Source of the DNA: Pelomonas sp. Root1444
GTDB lineage: Bacteria > Pseudomonadota > Gammaproteobacteria > Burkholderiales > Burkholderiaceae_C
Length of the DNA stretch: 64,000 nucleotides
NCBI RefSeq assembly: GCF_001426885.1
Contig: NZ_LMFP01000003.1
Span: forward strand, 1,113,701 to 1,177,700
Direction of reading: 5' to 3'
This document shows positions 8,830-17,492 of this stretch, piece by piece. The notes under the pieces were generated by a model. It was not told the origin of the DNA, made no database searches, and saw only the letters and a program-made list of their open reading frames with translations. The translations under genes and the position numbers were made by a program. The stretch's first letter is position 1, and every line of letters starts with the position of its first letter.

Positions 8830-9684
8830 CTAGAAACCGCGCACTGGCAACGACTCGTCACGCTGCAGCCAGTTGCGTGGCGAGTAGCGGCTGGCCGCAT
8901 CCGTCACATGCAGCGTGTAGGCGTGACGGGACTTCGCTGAGCGGTTGGCGGCGGAGTAATGCGGCAGCAGGCCGTGGAAGACGACCAGCGAGCCCGCCTC
9001 CACCTCCAGCGGGATCGCCTCCTTCGAATCGGCGGCCGGCCAGGGCGTGGAGTCGATGGATTCCATCCAGGCCTTGCGGCCCTCGCGCACGAAGCGCTCG
9101 CGCAGCACGCCGCGCCGGCCCTTGTGGCCGCCCGGCTCGGTCCACAGGCAGCCGTTGGCCAGCGTCGCGTCCTCCAGTGCGAACCAGAAGGTCGTCACGG
9201 TGATGGGGTCGGTCTCGAAGAAGCTGGCGTCCTGGTGCCAACGCACCTCGCCGCCGATGCCGGGCTGCTTGAAGATGAACATCGACTGCCAGACCTGCGG
9301 CCGCGCCAAGCCCAGTGCGGCGGCGACGCCGCGCAGCGCCTCGCCCTTGGAGAAGGCGCTGAAGACCGGATCGAGGTCGTGCATCGCATGGCCGATTTTG
9401 TTGATCGCCAGCTCCTTGGGGACGCGCAGCCGGCCTTGCGCATCAAAAGCCTCCTCCTCGAAGAAGCAGCGCACCTGGTCGCCGCTGTCGAGGAAGTAGT
9501 CGTCCACGTGGCGCTGCTGCTCCTCGGTCGTGAACACCGGGCGCTGCTCGCCGGGGTCGAAGGCGTCGACGATCTGCAGCGCGCGCTCGCGCAGCGCGGC
9601 GATCTCGGCGGCGGCCTTGAAGCCGGGGATGATGAGGAAGCCTTGTTCGGCGTAGGTGGCGGCGAGGTCGACGTCAACAGTCAT
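8830..9684 (-). CDS. Phytanoyl-CoA dioxygenase (PhyH) family protein
   Basis: 284-residue Fe(II)/2-oxoglutarate-dependent oxygenase. Metal ligands are visible: H150 and D152 in WHQDASF and H242 in LLPHYSAANRS, with R248 as the expected 2-oxoglutarate ligand. The substrate is unknown; bacterial members hydroxylate varied small molecules. The start at 9684 (MTVDVDLAATYAEQGFLIIPGF) is the usual family start; the longer frame upstream is not conserved in character. Divergent from the SRPBCC gene with an 84-bp shared promoter region. Confidence 0.85.
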   Translation of the reverse strand: MTVDVDLAATYAEQGFLIIPGFKAAAEIAALRERALQIVDAFDPGEQRPVFTTEEQQRHVDDYFLDSGDQVRCFFEEEAFDAQGRLRVPKELAINKIGHAMHDLDPVFSAFSKGEALRGVAAALGLARPQVWQSMFIFKQPGIGGEVRWHQDASFFETDPITVTTFWFALEDATLANGCLWTEPGGHKGRRGVLRERFVREGRKAWMESIDSTPWPAADSKEAIPLEVEAGSLVVFHGLLPHYSAANRSAKSRHAYTLHVTDAASRYSPRNWLQRDESLPVRGF

Positions 9685-9768
9685 GGGGATGCTCGGGGAG
9701 TTGTGCGGATTGTGTGGCGGCCGGCGGGCGCTCACAGTGCGCCCCACTCAAACCCAGGGAGAGTCCCG

Positions 9769-10299
9769 ATGAAAGCGCTGAAGACCCTGCTGATCGCCGT
9801 CGTCGTGCTGCTGGCCCTGCTGTTCGGCATCGGCCTGCTGCTGTCGCCCAAGTTCGTCGTCTCGCGCAGCGTGACCGTCAACGCCCCACCGGAGAAGATC
9901 TACGCTCTCATCGCTGACCCGCGCGGCTGGAAGCAGTGGAGCGCCTGGAACCAGCGCGACCCGCAGATGACCATCGAGTACAGCGGCCCGGCCTCGGGCG
10001 CGGGCGCCGTCTGGGCCTGGCAGAGCAAGAGCCAGGGCGACGGCCGCATGACCTTCGCGACCGCCGAGGCCCCCAAGCGGCTGGGCTACGAGTTGTTCTT
10101 CCCCGACTTCGGCACGACGTCGACCGGCGACTTCCGGCTGGACGCCAATGGCGGCGCGACGCAGGTCACCTGGTCCATGAACGGCGACATGGGCGCCAAC
10201 CCGCTCTACCGCTGGATGGGCCTATTCATGGACAAGATGGTCGGGCCGGACTTCGACGCCGGCCTGTCCAACCTCAAGGCCCTCGCCGAGAAGCCCTGA
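9769..10299 (+). CDS. SRPBCC (polyketide cyclase/START-like) family protein with N-terminal anchor
   Basis: 176 residues. One N-terminal transmembrane helix (residues 4-27) anchors a START/SRPBCC ligand-pocket domain: VSRSVTVNAPPEKIYALIADPRGWKQWSAW is the typical first strand and helix, and the domain runs to the C-terminal helix MDKMVGPDFDAGLSNLKALAE. The family binds hydrophobic ligands; no specific function can be given. Its 3' end overlaps the convergent EamA gene by 26 bp. Confidence 0.82.
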   Translation: MKALKTLLIAVVVLLALLFGIGLLLSPKFVVSRSVTVNAPPEKIYALIADPRGWKQWSAWNQRDPQMTIEYSGPASGAGAVWAWQSKSQGDGRMTFATAEAPKRLGYELFFPDFGTTSTGDFRLDANGGATQVTWSMNGDMGANPLYRWMGLFMDKMVGPDFDAGLSNLKALAEKP

Positions 10300-11140
10300 C
10301 CAAGCCGCCGGCCCCAAGCAGGATGGCGGCCGCACCCAGCCACTGCAGCGGCGCCAGCGCGTGGCCCAGCGCCAGGCGGTCCACGCCGATGGCCACCACG
10401 GGATAGAGGAAGGACAGGCCGCCCTGCAGCGCCGTCGGCAGGCGCTGCACGCCGGCGTACATCAGCGCGTACATCAGGCCGGTGTGCACGACACCCAGCA
10501 CCACCAGCGGCATCCAGCCCAGCGTCGTCTGGGGCAGCGCTTCGAACCGCGCGAAAGGCGCCAGCATCAACACGCCCACGCCCACCTGGATCAACGCAAT
10601 CAGCGGCGCCGGCATGCCGCTCAGGCGCTTGGCCACGACGGCCGCCACCGCCCACAAGGCCGCCGCGGCCAGCGCCATCAGCACGCCCAGCGTGAAGCTG
10701 CCGCCGACGTAGCCCGCGCTCGGGCGCGCCTGGACGATGAGCAGCACGCCCGCGAAGGCCAGCGCCACCCAGGCCAGCCGCGCGGCGCTCAGGCGCTCGC
10801 CGAAGAACACCACGCCCAGGCCCATCAGCAGGAAGGGCTGCAGGTTGTAGACCGCCGTGGCGACCGCCACCGAGGCCCGGTTGTAGGCGCCGAACAGCAG
10901 CACCCAGTTCAGCACGATGGCCACGCCGCCGAGCACGGCCAGGCCCAGCTCAGGCACGCTCGGCCGGCGCCACAGGCCGAGTGCCGTGCAGATCAGCGCC
11001 AGTGTCAGCAGCCCGAAGCCGCAGCGCCAGAACACCACGTCCAGCGGCGCCAGGCCGGACAACAGCACGAAATAGCCGATGGAGCCCAACAGGCTCATCG
11101 CGCTGCCCATTTCCAGCACGCCGCGGGTGGTCGGTGACAT
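10274..11140 (-). CDS. EamA/DMT-family transporter
   Basis: 288 residues with about ten hydrophobic helices in two five-helix halves, the two-EamA-domain arrangement of drug/metabolite exporters. The start SPTTRGVLEMGSAMSLLGSIGYFV is typical. Substrate is not predictable, but a divergently transcribed AsnC/Lrp-type regulator 106 bp upstream suggests export of an amino acid or related metabolite under its control (inference). Confidence 0.85.
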   Translation of the reverse strand: MSPTTRGVLEMGSAMSLLGSIGYFVLLSGLAPLDVVFWRCGFGLLTLALICTALGLWRRPSVPELGLAVLGGVAIVLNWVLLFGAYNRASVAVATAVYNLQPFLLMGLGVVFFGERLSAARLAWVALAFAGVLLIVQARPSAGYVGGSFTLGVLMALAAAALWAVAAVVAKRLSGMPAPLIALIQVGVGVLMLAPFARFEALPQTTLGWMPLVVLGVVHTGLMYALMYAGVQRLPTALQGGLSFLYPVVAIGVDRLALGHALAPLQWLGAAAILLGAGGLVRASRRGP

Positions 11141-11246
11141 GCTCGGTTCCTTGCAAGCAAAGACGCCATTGTTTCAAGGCCGCCTGCTGCATCACAGATG
11201 ATATGAACGGCAAATCAGAAGAAGCGCAGAATCCACGACGGAGAAA

Positions 11247-11711
11247 TTGAATTTCAGCAGAAACATGATTGACGACACCGACCGCCTGCTGCTGCAAGCC
11301 CTCGCTGCAGACGCCCGGGCGCCGCTGAAGGACCTGGCCGAGGCCATCGGCCTGTCGCCGCCGGCGACATCGGAGCGGCTGGCGCGTCTGCGCGAACGCG
11401 GCGTGATACGCGCCTTCACCATCGAGATCGACCCGCTGGCCCTGGGCTTCCCGCTGCAGGCCATCGTGCGCGTGCGGCCCATGCCGGGCGCGCTCGCCAC
11501 GGTTCAACAGCGCATCGCCGCCATGCCGGAGGCGTTGGAATGCGACAAGGTCACGGGCGACGACTGCTTCGTGCTGCGGCTGGCGCTGCGCTCCATCGAG
11601 CACCTCGACCAGGCGCTGGACCGGCTGGCCGACTGCGCGCAGACCAGCTCCAGCATCGTCAAGGCCCAGGCCCTGCGCCGGCGCGTGCCGCCGCTGAAGC
11701 TGGAGACTTGA
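11247..11711 (+). CDS. Lrp/AsnC-family transcriptional regulator
   Basis: 154 residues. N-terminal winged helix-turn-helix (IDDTDRLLLQALAADARAPLKDLAEAIGLSPPATSERLARLRERGVI) and C-terminal RAM ligand domain (FPLQAIVRVRPMPGALATVQQ...). The first ATG at 11247 adds six residues before MIDDTD at 11265; the latter matches most family members. Divergent from the EamA exporter, so it likely senses the exported metabolite and controls both promoters in the 11141-11246 gap. Confidence 0.9.
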   Translation: MNFSRNMIDDTDRLLLQALAADARAPLKDLAEAIGLSPPATSERLARLRERGVIRAFTIEIDPLALGFPLQAIVRVRPMPGALATVQQRIAAMPEALECDKVTGDDCFVLRLALRSIEHLDQALDRLADCAQTSSSIVKAQALRRRVPPLKLET

Positions 11712-11717
11712 GGGGTT

Positions 11718-12407
11718 TCAGCTCGGTTCCGAGGCCAGCGCCAATGCCAGCGCCGCCTCGGTGACGGCGCGGCCCAGCGGCGTTGCGGGGTCGGGCCGGC
11801 GCAGGCGCGGCACGCCGCCGCTCAGGTCGACGGTGCCGACCACCGTGCCCTGGTGCAGCATCTCGTAGCCCACGGCCGCCGTGTGCGGCGTGGGACTGCC
11901 CTCCATCAGGTGCACCGAGCGCAGGCCCACCGTCAGCTCACCGCGGCGGTAGGCGCCCTCGCGGCTGAGCTTGCCGCGGCGCATCTGGCCTTCGCCGATC
12001 TGCAGCATGGCGGCCGGCGCGCTGCCCCAGCGGCAGCTCAGCACCCAGGGCTTGGCAGCGGCCAGGCGGCCATTGGCACTTTGCTCCGGCGTCCAGCCCT
12101 CGCAGGTGGTGGCGCTGTCGCCGGCCGGGCTGGCCCAGCTGAAGCGCAGCGGCACGCGCACATCGGCTGCAAGCGGCTCGAACAGCGACAACCGCTCGGC
12201 GCCGCGCTCGTAGCGCACGCGCTGGCCGCTCAGCGTGAACTCGCCCTGGCGCCCCCAGGCCGGCTTGCCGAAGCTCTCCTCCGCCACGCCGGCCACCGAG
12301 GCTGGCTGGGCCATGCGCGATTCCTTCGCTGGACGCGGCTCCCGCACCGAGGCGCAGCTGGCAAGCAGCAGGACAAGGGTGGCAAGGACGAACGGCGAGC
12401 GGCGCAT
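11718..12407 (-). CDS. Hypothetical lipoprotein (229 aa)
   Basis: Signal peptide with lipobox LLASC (Cys18), then a secreted domain with two further cysteines (TTCEGW, LSCRWG) that could form a disulfide. No family recognised. Predicted beta-rich. Convergent with the AsnC gene (6 bp apart). Codon use is native, and the signal sequence supports a true start at 12407. Confidence 0.7.
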   Translation of the reverse strand: MRRSPFVLATLVLLLASCASVREPRPAKESRMAQPASVAGVAEESFGKPAWGRQGEFTLSGQRVRYERGAERLSLFEPLAADVRVPLRFSWASPAGDSATTCEGWTPEQSANGRLAAAKPWVLSCRWGSAPAAMLQIGEGQMRRGKLSREGAYRRGELTVGLRSVHLMEGSPTPHTAAVGYEMLHQGTVVGTVDLSGGVPRLRRPDPATPLGRAVTEAALALALASEPS

Positions 12408-12512
12408 GGCGAATGTCTGAAGGTGTCGGGACGACTTACTCTAGGTCTCCACTGTGCCGTCAAGAAACTGTTACCCGGCGTTGCGTCCTGTCGCGCGTCG
12501 CCACCCCCGCCC

Positions 12513-13259
12513 ATGCCCGCCACGTCCTACCCCGTCAGCCGCCACGAACTGCGCCTCGCCGGCCTGTGCTACCTCGCCATCATTGCGCTGGGTCTGAGCA
12601 GCGAGGTCTTCCTGCGCGGCGCCCTCGTCGTGGCCGGCGATGCCTCTGCCACCGCGCACAACATCGCCGCGCAGCCGCAGCTGTGGCGCCTCGGCCTCGC
12701 CGCCGACCTGCTGATGCAGGTGCTGGACCTGCCCGTCATCGTCGTGCTCTGGCGGCTGCTGCGGCCCGTCAACGAGACCTGGGCGCTGACGGCCACCGGC
12801 CTGAACCTCGTGCAGACCGCCGTGCTCGTCGCCAACCGCGTGCAGCTGCTCACCGCATTGGAGTTCGCGACCGCACCCGGCCTGGCGGCCGCCTTCCTGC
12901 CCGGCCAACGCGACGCGCTCGCGATGCTGGCCGTGCAGTTGCACGGGCAGGGCTTCGGCATCGGCCTGGTGTTCTTCGGCTTCGCCTGCGTCATCCGCGG
13001 CGCGCTGGTCGCCGCCAGCGGCGTGGCACCCCGCGTGCTGGGCTGGCTGCTGATCGCAGCGGGGCTGGCCTATCTGCTCAACAGCTTTGCGCTGCTGCTG
13101 GCGCCGACGTTGGCGCAGTGGCTGTTCCCGGCCGTCATGCTGCCCGTCCTGGTCGGCGAACTGGCGTTCGCGCTGTGGCTGACTGCGGGCAAACACCCAC
13201 TTGCCGCCCCGGCAGCCGGCCCCACTTCCGCCCCTCCACCCTCTGGACCCACCCGATGA
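12513..13259 (+). CDS. DUF4386-type integral membrane protein
   Basis: 248 residues with about six transmembrane helices, beginning YPVSRHELRLAGLCYLAIIALGLSSEVFLRGALVV, which fits the DUF4386 family pattern, including a PLWRL-type loop (QPQLWRLGLAADLLMQVLDL). Function of the family is unknown. The stop overlaps the start of the truncated haemoglobin gene by 4 bp (ATGA), so the two are translationally coupled. The tail after the last helix is Pro-rich. Confidence 0.8.
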   Translation: MPATSYPVSRHELRLAGLCYLAIIALGLSSEVFLRGALVVAGDASATAHNIAAQPQLWRLGLAADLLMQVLDLPVIVVLWRLLRPVNETWALTATGLNLVQTAVLVANRVQLLTALEFATAPGLAAAFLPGQRDALAMLAVQLHGQGFGIGLVFFGFACVIRGALVAASGVAPRVLGWLLIAAGLAYLLNSFALLLAPTLAQWLFPAVMLPVLVGELAFALWLTAGKHPLAAPAAGPTSAPPPSGPTR

Positions 13260-13726
13260 CCGATGCTGCCGTCCCCACGCTCTACGACTGGCTCGGCGGC
13301 CTGCCCGCCCTGCTGCGGCTGACTGAACGCTTCTATGAACGCGTCAAGGACGACGCGCTGCTTGGCCCGGTGTTCGAGCACATGGGCGGCGAGCACCCGG
13401 CCCATGTCGCCGCCTTCCTCGCCGAGGTGCTCGGCGGGCCCGCGGCCTACTCAGCCGACCACGGGGGCCATCCGCACATGATCCGCCAGCATCTGCACCG
13501 CCACCTGTGCCAGGCGCAGCGCCGCGCCTGGGTCGCGCTGCTGCTGGACACTGCCGACGAGCTGGGCATGCCCGACGACCCGGAGTTCCGCTCCGCGCTG
13601 GTGGGCTATCTGGAATGGGGCTCGCGGCTGGCCGTCATCAACTCGCAGCCCGGCGCCGTGGTGGACGCCGACGCGCCCATGCCCAAATGGGGCTGGGGCG
13701 AGGTCAAGGGGCCGTACGCCGGTTGA
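13256..13726 (+). CDS. Group II truncated haemoglobin
   Basis: 156 residues. Shows the trHbII pattern: TLYDWLGGLPALLRLTERFYERVKDDALLGPVF, the proximal-His helix (PHMIRQHLHRHL) and the C-terminal EWGSRLAVINSQPG that marks this group. Cytoplasmic haem protein able to bind O2, NO or other small ligands, often linked to peroxide or NO handling. Coupled by ATGA overlap to the DUF4386 membrane protein, which suggests a shared role. Confidence 0.9.
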   Translation: MTDAAVPTLYDWLGGLPALLRLTERFYERVKDDALLGPVFEHMGGEHPAHVAAFLAEVLGGPAAYSADHGGHPHMIRQHLHRHLCQAQRRAWVALLLDTADELGMPDDPEFRSALVGYLEWGSRLAVINSQPGAVVDADAPMPKWGWGEVKGPYAG

Positions 13727-13730
13727 TGCC

Positions 13731-14195
13731 TCAGCCGCGCTCGACGCGGCACTGGAAGCAGTTGAACTTGGAGCGGATGTGCACGTAGGCGACGGCCTCG
13801 TTCTCCAGGATGCTGCGGCAGGCGGCCTCAAGCTCACGTCCCACCACCACCCGGCCGGTCTCGTAGACGATCCAGTCGTGGGCGTCATAGCCGCGCACCA
13901 GTGCCTGCGTCATGAAGCCGAACCAGGCCGGCAGCGCGTCGGCGTCGTAGCGCTCGCAGCCCGCCGCATGCAGGAAGACGGGGCCTGTCTCGGCATAGGG
14001 CTGCGGGCTGGCGAACGGCCGGTAGCTGAGCACCAGCTTGTCATCGCCCTCGGCGATCAAATCCAGGCAGTGCCGGCAGGGATTGCCCTGGCCTTCGGCG
14101 CGGCGCCTCAGCGCGGCCTGGCCGTTGGCATCAGGCCCGCCGCGGCGGAGCTGGTCGGCATCGGGGGTCGGGATGCCTCGCACGGCAAGTCTCAT
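13731..14195 (-). CDS. DUF1203 domain-containing protein
   Basis: 154 residues beginning MRLAVRGIPTPDADQLR. The CRHCLDLI motif, then LVLSYRPF and an HAAGCERY segment are as in DUF1203 proteins. AGAGGA precedes two adjacent ATGs (14198 and 14195); the second has the better 7-base spacing. No catalytic assignment known. Convergent with trHb, 4 bp apart. Confidence 0.8.
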   Translation of the reverse strand: MRLAVRGIPTPDADQLRRGGPDANGQAALRRRAEGQGNPCRHCLDLIAEGDDKLVLSYRPFASPQPYAETGPVFLHAAGCERYDADALPAWFGFMTQALVRGYDAHDWIVYETGRVVVGRELEAACRSILENEAVAYVHIRSKFNCFQCRVERG

Positions 14196-14281
14196 CATTC
14201 GTTCCTCTGGCGGTGGGTTGCAGAACACCGCCATTCGAACGCCTGCGGCCGCCGGAGGCTGGCCGCTTTGGGACCTGCAAT

Positions 14282-16540
14282 TCAGTTCAAGGGGAACTGG
14301 GGTTCCGACGCCGCTTCGGATGCCGGCTCGGGCGGCGGCGGCGGCGGCAGGCCGATGCGGGCGATGGCCAGGTCGCCGGAGAACTCGGTGTAGAACCAGT
14401 CCTCGCCCATCTTGACGAGGCCGTCGCCGGGTGGGGCAAGCTGGTTGTTGGGCTGGCCCTTGAGCGCGACGGCCATGGTCGCGGCCCAGACCGGCAGGGC
14501 CAGGCCGCCGCCGGTCTCGCGTTCACCCAGCGACTTGGGCTGCGGATAGCCTATCCACACGGCACCGACGCGCGAGGCCTGAAAGCCGCAGAACCAGGCG
14601 TCCACGGCGTCGTTGGTCGTGCCCGTCTTGCCATAGAGATCCCAGCGGCCGAGCGTGGTGCTGGCGCGCGCGCCGGTGCCCTCGCGGGCGACGGCCGCCA
14701 GCAACTGCGCAGTCATGAAGGCGTTGCGCGCGCTGACCGCCTGGCGCGGCGGGGGCGGGTCGGCCTCGAACAGGGTCTCGCCCTGCGCGTCCTTCACACG
14801 CTGCACCAGCCAGCCGGTACGCAGCTGGCCTTCGTTGGCGAAGGCGCCATAGGCCTGCGCCATCTGCAGCGGCGTGACCGCGCCGGTGCCCAGGGCCAGC
14901 GTCAGGTTCAGCGGCTGCCGCTCCTCGTCCAGGCCGAACCGGGCCGCCCAGGCGCGCACGCGCTGCGGACCCAGTGTCTGCACGAGGCGGATGGTCACCA
15001 TGTTCTTGGAGCGCGCCAGGCCCTGGCGCAGCGTCAACGCCTCCTCGTACTGGCCGTCGTAGTTGCGCGGCGCCCAGTCGCCCTGCACGAAGGGCTGGTC
15101 GCTGACGAGCGTGCCCGCCCAGGCGCCCTGCTCGATCAGGGCCGAGTAGACGAAGGGCTTGAAGGCCGAACCGGGCTGGCGGTAGGCCTGGGTCGCGGAG
15201 TTGAACTGGTTGCGCGTGAAGTCGAAGCCGCCGACCAGCGAGCGGATAGCGCCGGTGGCCGGGTCCATCGTCACGACCGCGCCCTCGGCCTGCGGCGTCT
15301 GGCTGAGCTGCCACTGGTTGCCCTTGCCCTCCAGCACGCGCACCACGGCGCCCCGCTTGAGGCTTTGCAGCGGCCGCAGCGACGCGCCCTTGAGCGTGAT
15401 GCGCTCGCCGTCGGCGAGCACCAGCTTGGCGGCGCCCTTGTCCTGCTCCAGCAGCACGGCGGTGCGCAGCTCGCCCAGGTCGGGGTGGGCGTCGAAGGCG
15501 GCGTCCAGCGCGTCGTCCAGGCCGTCGCTCTTGGCATCGGACTCAGGCAGGTCGACCATCGCCTCCGGCCCGCGGAAGGGCTGGCGGCGCTCGAGCTCGA
15601 AGAGGGCGTGGCGCAGCGCCTCCTGGGCGGCGCTCTGCTCGGCGTAGAGCAGCGTCGTGGTCACGGTCAGGCCGCGCGTGTAGGCCGCCTCGCCGAAGCG
15701 GGTCAGCATCTCCTGGCGCACCTGCTCGGCGGCATGGTCGGCCACGCCCGCCGTGCGCTTGGGGCGGTGGATGTCCAGTGGCTGCTCGCGGGCCGCCTTG
15801 ACTTGCTCAGGCGTGATCAGGTCCACGGCAGCGAGACGCTCCAGCACGACGGCTTGGCGGCGCTTGGCACGCTCGGGATAGACGGCCGGGTTGAGGCGGT
15901 TGGGGTCCTTGGGCAGGCCGATCAGCAGCGCCGTCTCGGCCGTGTCGAGCTTGTCCAGCGTCTTGCCGAAGTAGCGCTCGGCGGCCGCCGCGAAGCCGTA
16001 GGCCCGGTTGCCGAGGTAGATCTGGTTCATGTAGATCTCGAGGATCTGCGCCTTGGTCAGCGCGCGCTCGATCTTCACGGCCAGCAGCGCCTCGACGACC
16101 TTGCGCGACCAGCGCTGCTCCTTGGTCAGGAAGGTGTCGCGCGCCAGCTGCTGGGTGATCGTCGACGCGCCGTGCAAGGGGCCCCGGACGGTCGTCACAT
16201 TGCGCCACATCGCGCGTGCAATGCCGCCGAAGTCCAGCCCCGAGTGGGCGTAGAAGTCGGCGTCCTCCACGGCCAGAAGTGCGTCCTGCATGGGCTTGGG
16301 GATGTCCTTGAGCGGCACGAAGCGGCGGCGCTCGGCGCCGAACTCGCCCAGCAGCTGGCCGTCGGCACTCATGACGCGCAGCGGCTGGTGCGGCTGGTAG
16401 TCGGTCAGCGTGTCGAGGTCAGGCAGCTGCACCCACACCAGCGCCGCCACGATGGCACTCAGCAGCAGGAGCACCAGGGGCAGCGCGACGATGGCGCCCA
16501 GCCAGGGACGTCGGACGAGGAGCTTGAGCATGGCGCGCAT
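14282..16540 (-). CDS. mrcA: Penicillin-binding protein 1A (glycosyltransferase/transpeptidase)
   Basis: 752-residue bifunctional peptidoglycan synthase. One N-terminal anchor (WLGAIVALPLVLLLLSAIVAALV), then a GT51 domain with EDADFYAHSGLDFGGIARA and ASTITQQLARDTFL, then a transpeptidase domain with the three active-site motifs: PGSAFKPF (Ser nucleophile), SKN, and KTGTT. The C-terminal tail is Pro/Glu-rich. The start at 16540 (MRAMLKLLVRRPW) is chosen because the 14 preceding residues lack family character; MLKLLV at 16531 is also possible. Monocistronic or followed by the DUF1203 gene. Confidence 0.95.
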   Translation of the reverse strand: MRAMLKLLVRRPWLGAIVALPLVLLLLSAIVAALVWVQLPDLDTLTDYQPHQPLRVMSADGQLLGEFGAERRRFVPLKDIPKPMQDALLAVEDADFYAHSGLDFGGIARAMWRNVTTVRGPLHGASTITQQLARDTFLTKEQRWSRKVVEALLAVKIERALTKAQILEIYMNQIYLGNRAYGFAAAAERYFGKTLDKLDTAETALLIGLPKDPNRLNPAVYPERAKRRQAVVLERLAAVDLITPEQVKAAREQPLDIHRPKRTAGVADHAAEQVRQEMLTRFGEAAYTRGLTVTTTLLYAEQSAAQEALRHALFELERRQPFRGPEAMVDLPESDAKSDGLDDALDAAFDAHPDLGELRTAVLLEQDKGAAKLVLADGERITLKGASLRPLQSLKRGAVVRVLEGKGNQWQLSQTPQAEGAVVTMDPATGAIRSLVGGFDFTRNQFNSATQAYRQPGSAFKPFVYSALIEQGAWAGTLVSDQPFVQGDWAPRNYDGQYEEALTLRQGLARSKNMVTIRLVQTLGPQRVRAWAARFGLDEERQPLNLTLALGTGAVTPLQMAQAYGAFANEGQLRTGWLVQRVKDAQGETLFEADPPPPRQAVSARNAFMTAQLLAAVAREGTGARASTTLGRWDLYGKTGTTNDAVDAWFCGFQASRVGAVWIGYPQPKSLGERETGGGLALPVWAATMAVALKGQPNNQLAPPGDGLVKMGEDWFYTEFSGDLAIARIGLPPPPPPEPASEAASEPQFPLN

Positions 16541-16625
16541 CGTAGGGCGTGCGCCGGCCGCGTCGCCGTGGTCACGTGGCAAGGTGTTACGCGGCGCCGG
16601 TCACCGCCGTCTCAAGCCGAGTTGC

Positions 16626-17492
16626 TCAGGCCGGCTTGAGCCCGAACAGCCCGGCCGCATTGCCCCATGCGATGCGCCGCGCCACCTCGTCCGGCAGCTG
16701 GCCCAGCCAGCCCCGGTAGTCGGCGAAGAGGCTCTCGTAGTGCTGCCAGCGCGGCGTGACCCAGGTGTCGGAGCCCACCAGGAAGCGGCCCGCATGCGCG
16801 GCGAACAACGCCCGCCATTCCGGCGTGATGCGGCCGTCGTGCGTCAGGCCGGGCCGGTAGGACAGTTCGCCGCGCAGGCCCGGGTGCTTGGCGAACAGCT
16901 CGCGCACCTGCTCGACCGGCTCGCCGGAGATGCCGGTGTGCGCCCAGATCAGCGAGGTGCCGGGGGCATGGCCCAGCAGCTTGTGCACCGCCACACCGTC
17001 TACATGGGCCAGCACCGTGAGGCCGCGCTCGCGGGCCAGCTTCATCAGCGCGACGGCCGTCGGCCCGTCCGCATTCGCACTGTCGTAGAGGTGGAACTCG
17101 CCCAGGCCGCGGAACGGCCCGGCCGGGCTGCCTTCATTTCCTTTGGCCAGCAGCTCCAGCACCATGCGGCGGATGCTGTCGTCGGCGAACCAGCCCGTGT
17201 AGTCCGCGCGGTTGCGGTACAGGCGGATGAAGGGCACCCACTGCGGCCCCGCTTCGGCCACCAGGCGCAGCGTGCCGTCGTTGGGCCGGCTGTTGACCAA
17301 CGCGCCGCGCACGCCGGCGCGGGCCATGCGCGCCATCACGTCGGCCGGCGGGTGCGGCGCCTGCGCGTCGTCGTTGTAGTGCAGGTGGGCGTCGAAGATG
17401 GGGCCGGCATAGGCGGCTTGCGCCTGGGTGGCCAGCGGCAGGCCGGCGAGCAGCAGCGCGCGGCGGCTCACGGACCAGCGGCCTGGGCTCAT
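16626..17492 (-). CDS. Exported amidohydrolase-superfamily (TIM-barrel) protein
   Basis: 288 residues. An N-terminal export signal with an RR pair ([20 protein letters not shown]) suggests Tat-type export. The metal-binding start motif FDAHLHYN, an AHVDGV strand, AHTGIS and LVGSDTWV match metal-dependent hydrolases of the TatD/amidohydrolase-2 type. Substrate unknown. Its ATG overlaps the stop of the upstream membrane-protein gene by 4 bp, so the two proteins are probably made together. Confidence 0.82.
   Translation of the reverse strand: MSPGRWSVSRRALLLAGLPLATQAQAAYAGPIFDAHLHYNDDAQAPHPPADVMARMARAGVRGALVNSRPNDGTLRLVAEAGPQWVPFIRLYRNRADYTGWFADDSIRRMVLELLAKGNEGSPAGPFRGLGEFHLYDSANADGPTAVALMKLARERGLTVLAHVDGVAVHKLLGHAPGTSLIWAHTGISGEPVEQVRELFAKHPGLRGELSYRPGLTHDGRITPEWRALFAAHAGRFLVGSDTWVTPRWQHYESLFADYRGWLGQLPDEVARRIAWGNAAGLFGLKPA

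Noticed and set aside
14213-16639. 808-codon plus-strand frame
   Set aside because: Antisense to penicillin-binding protein 1A, whose motifs are all present; His/Gly/Arg-rich shadow translation.
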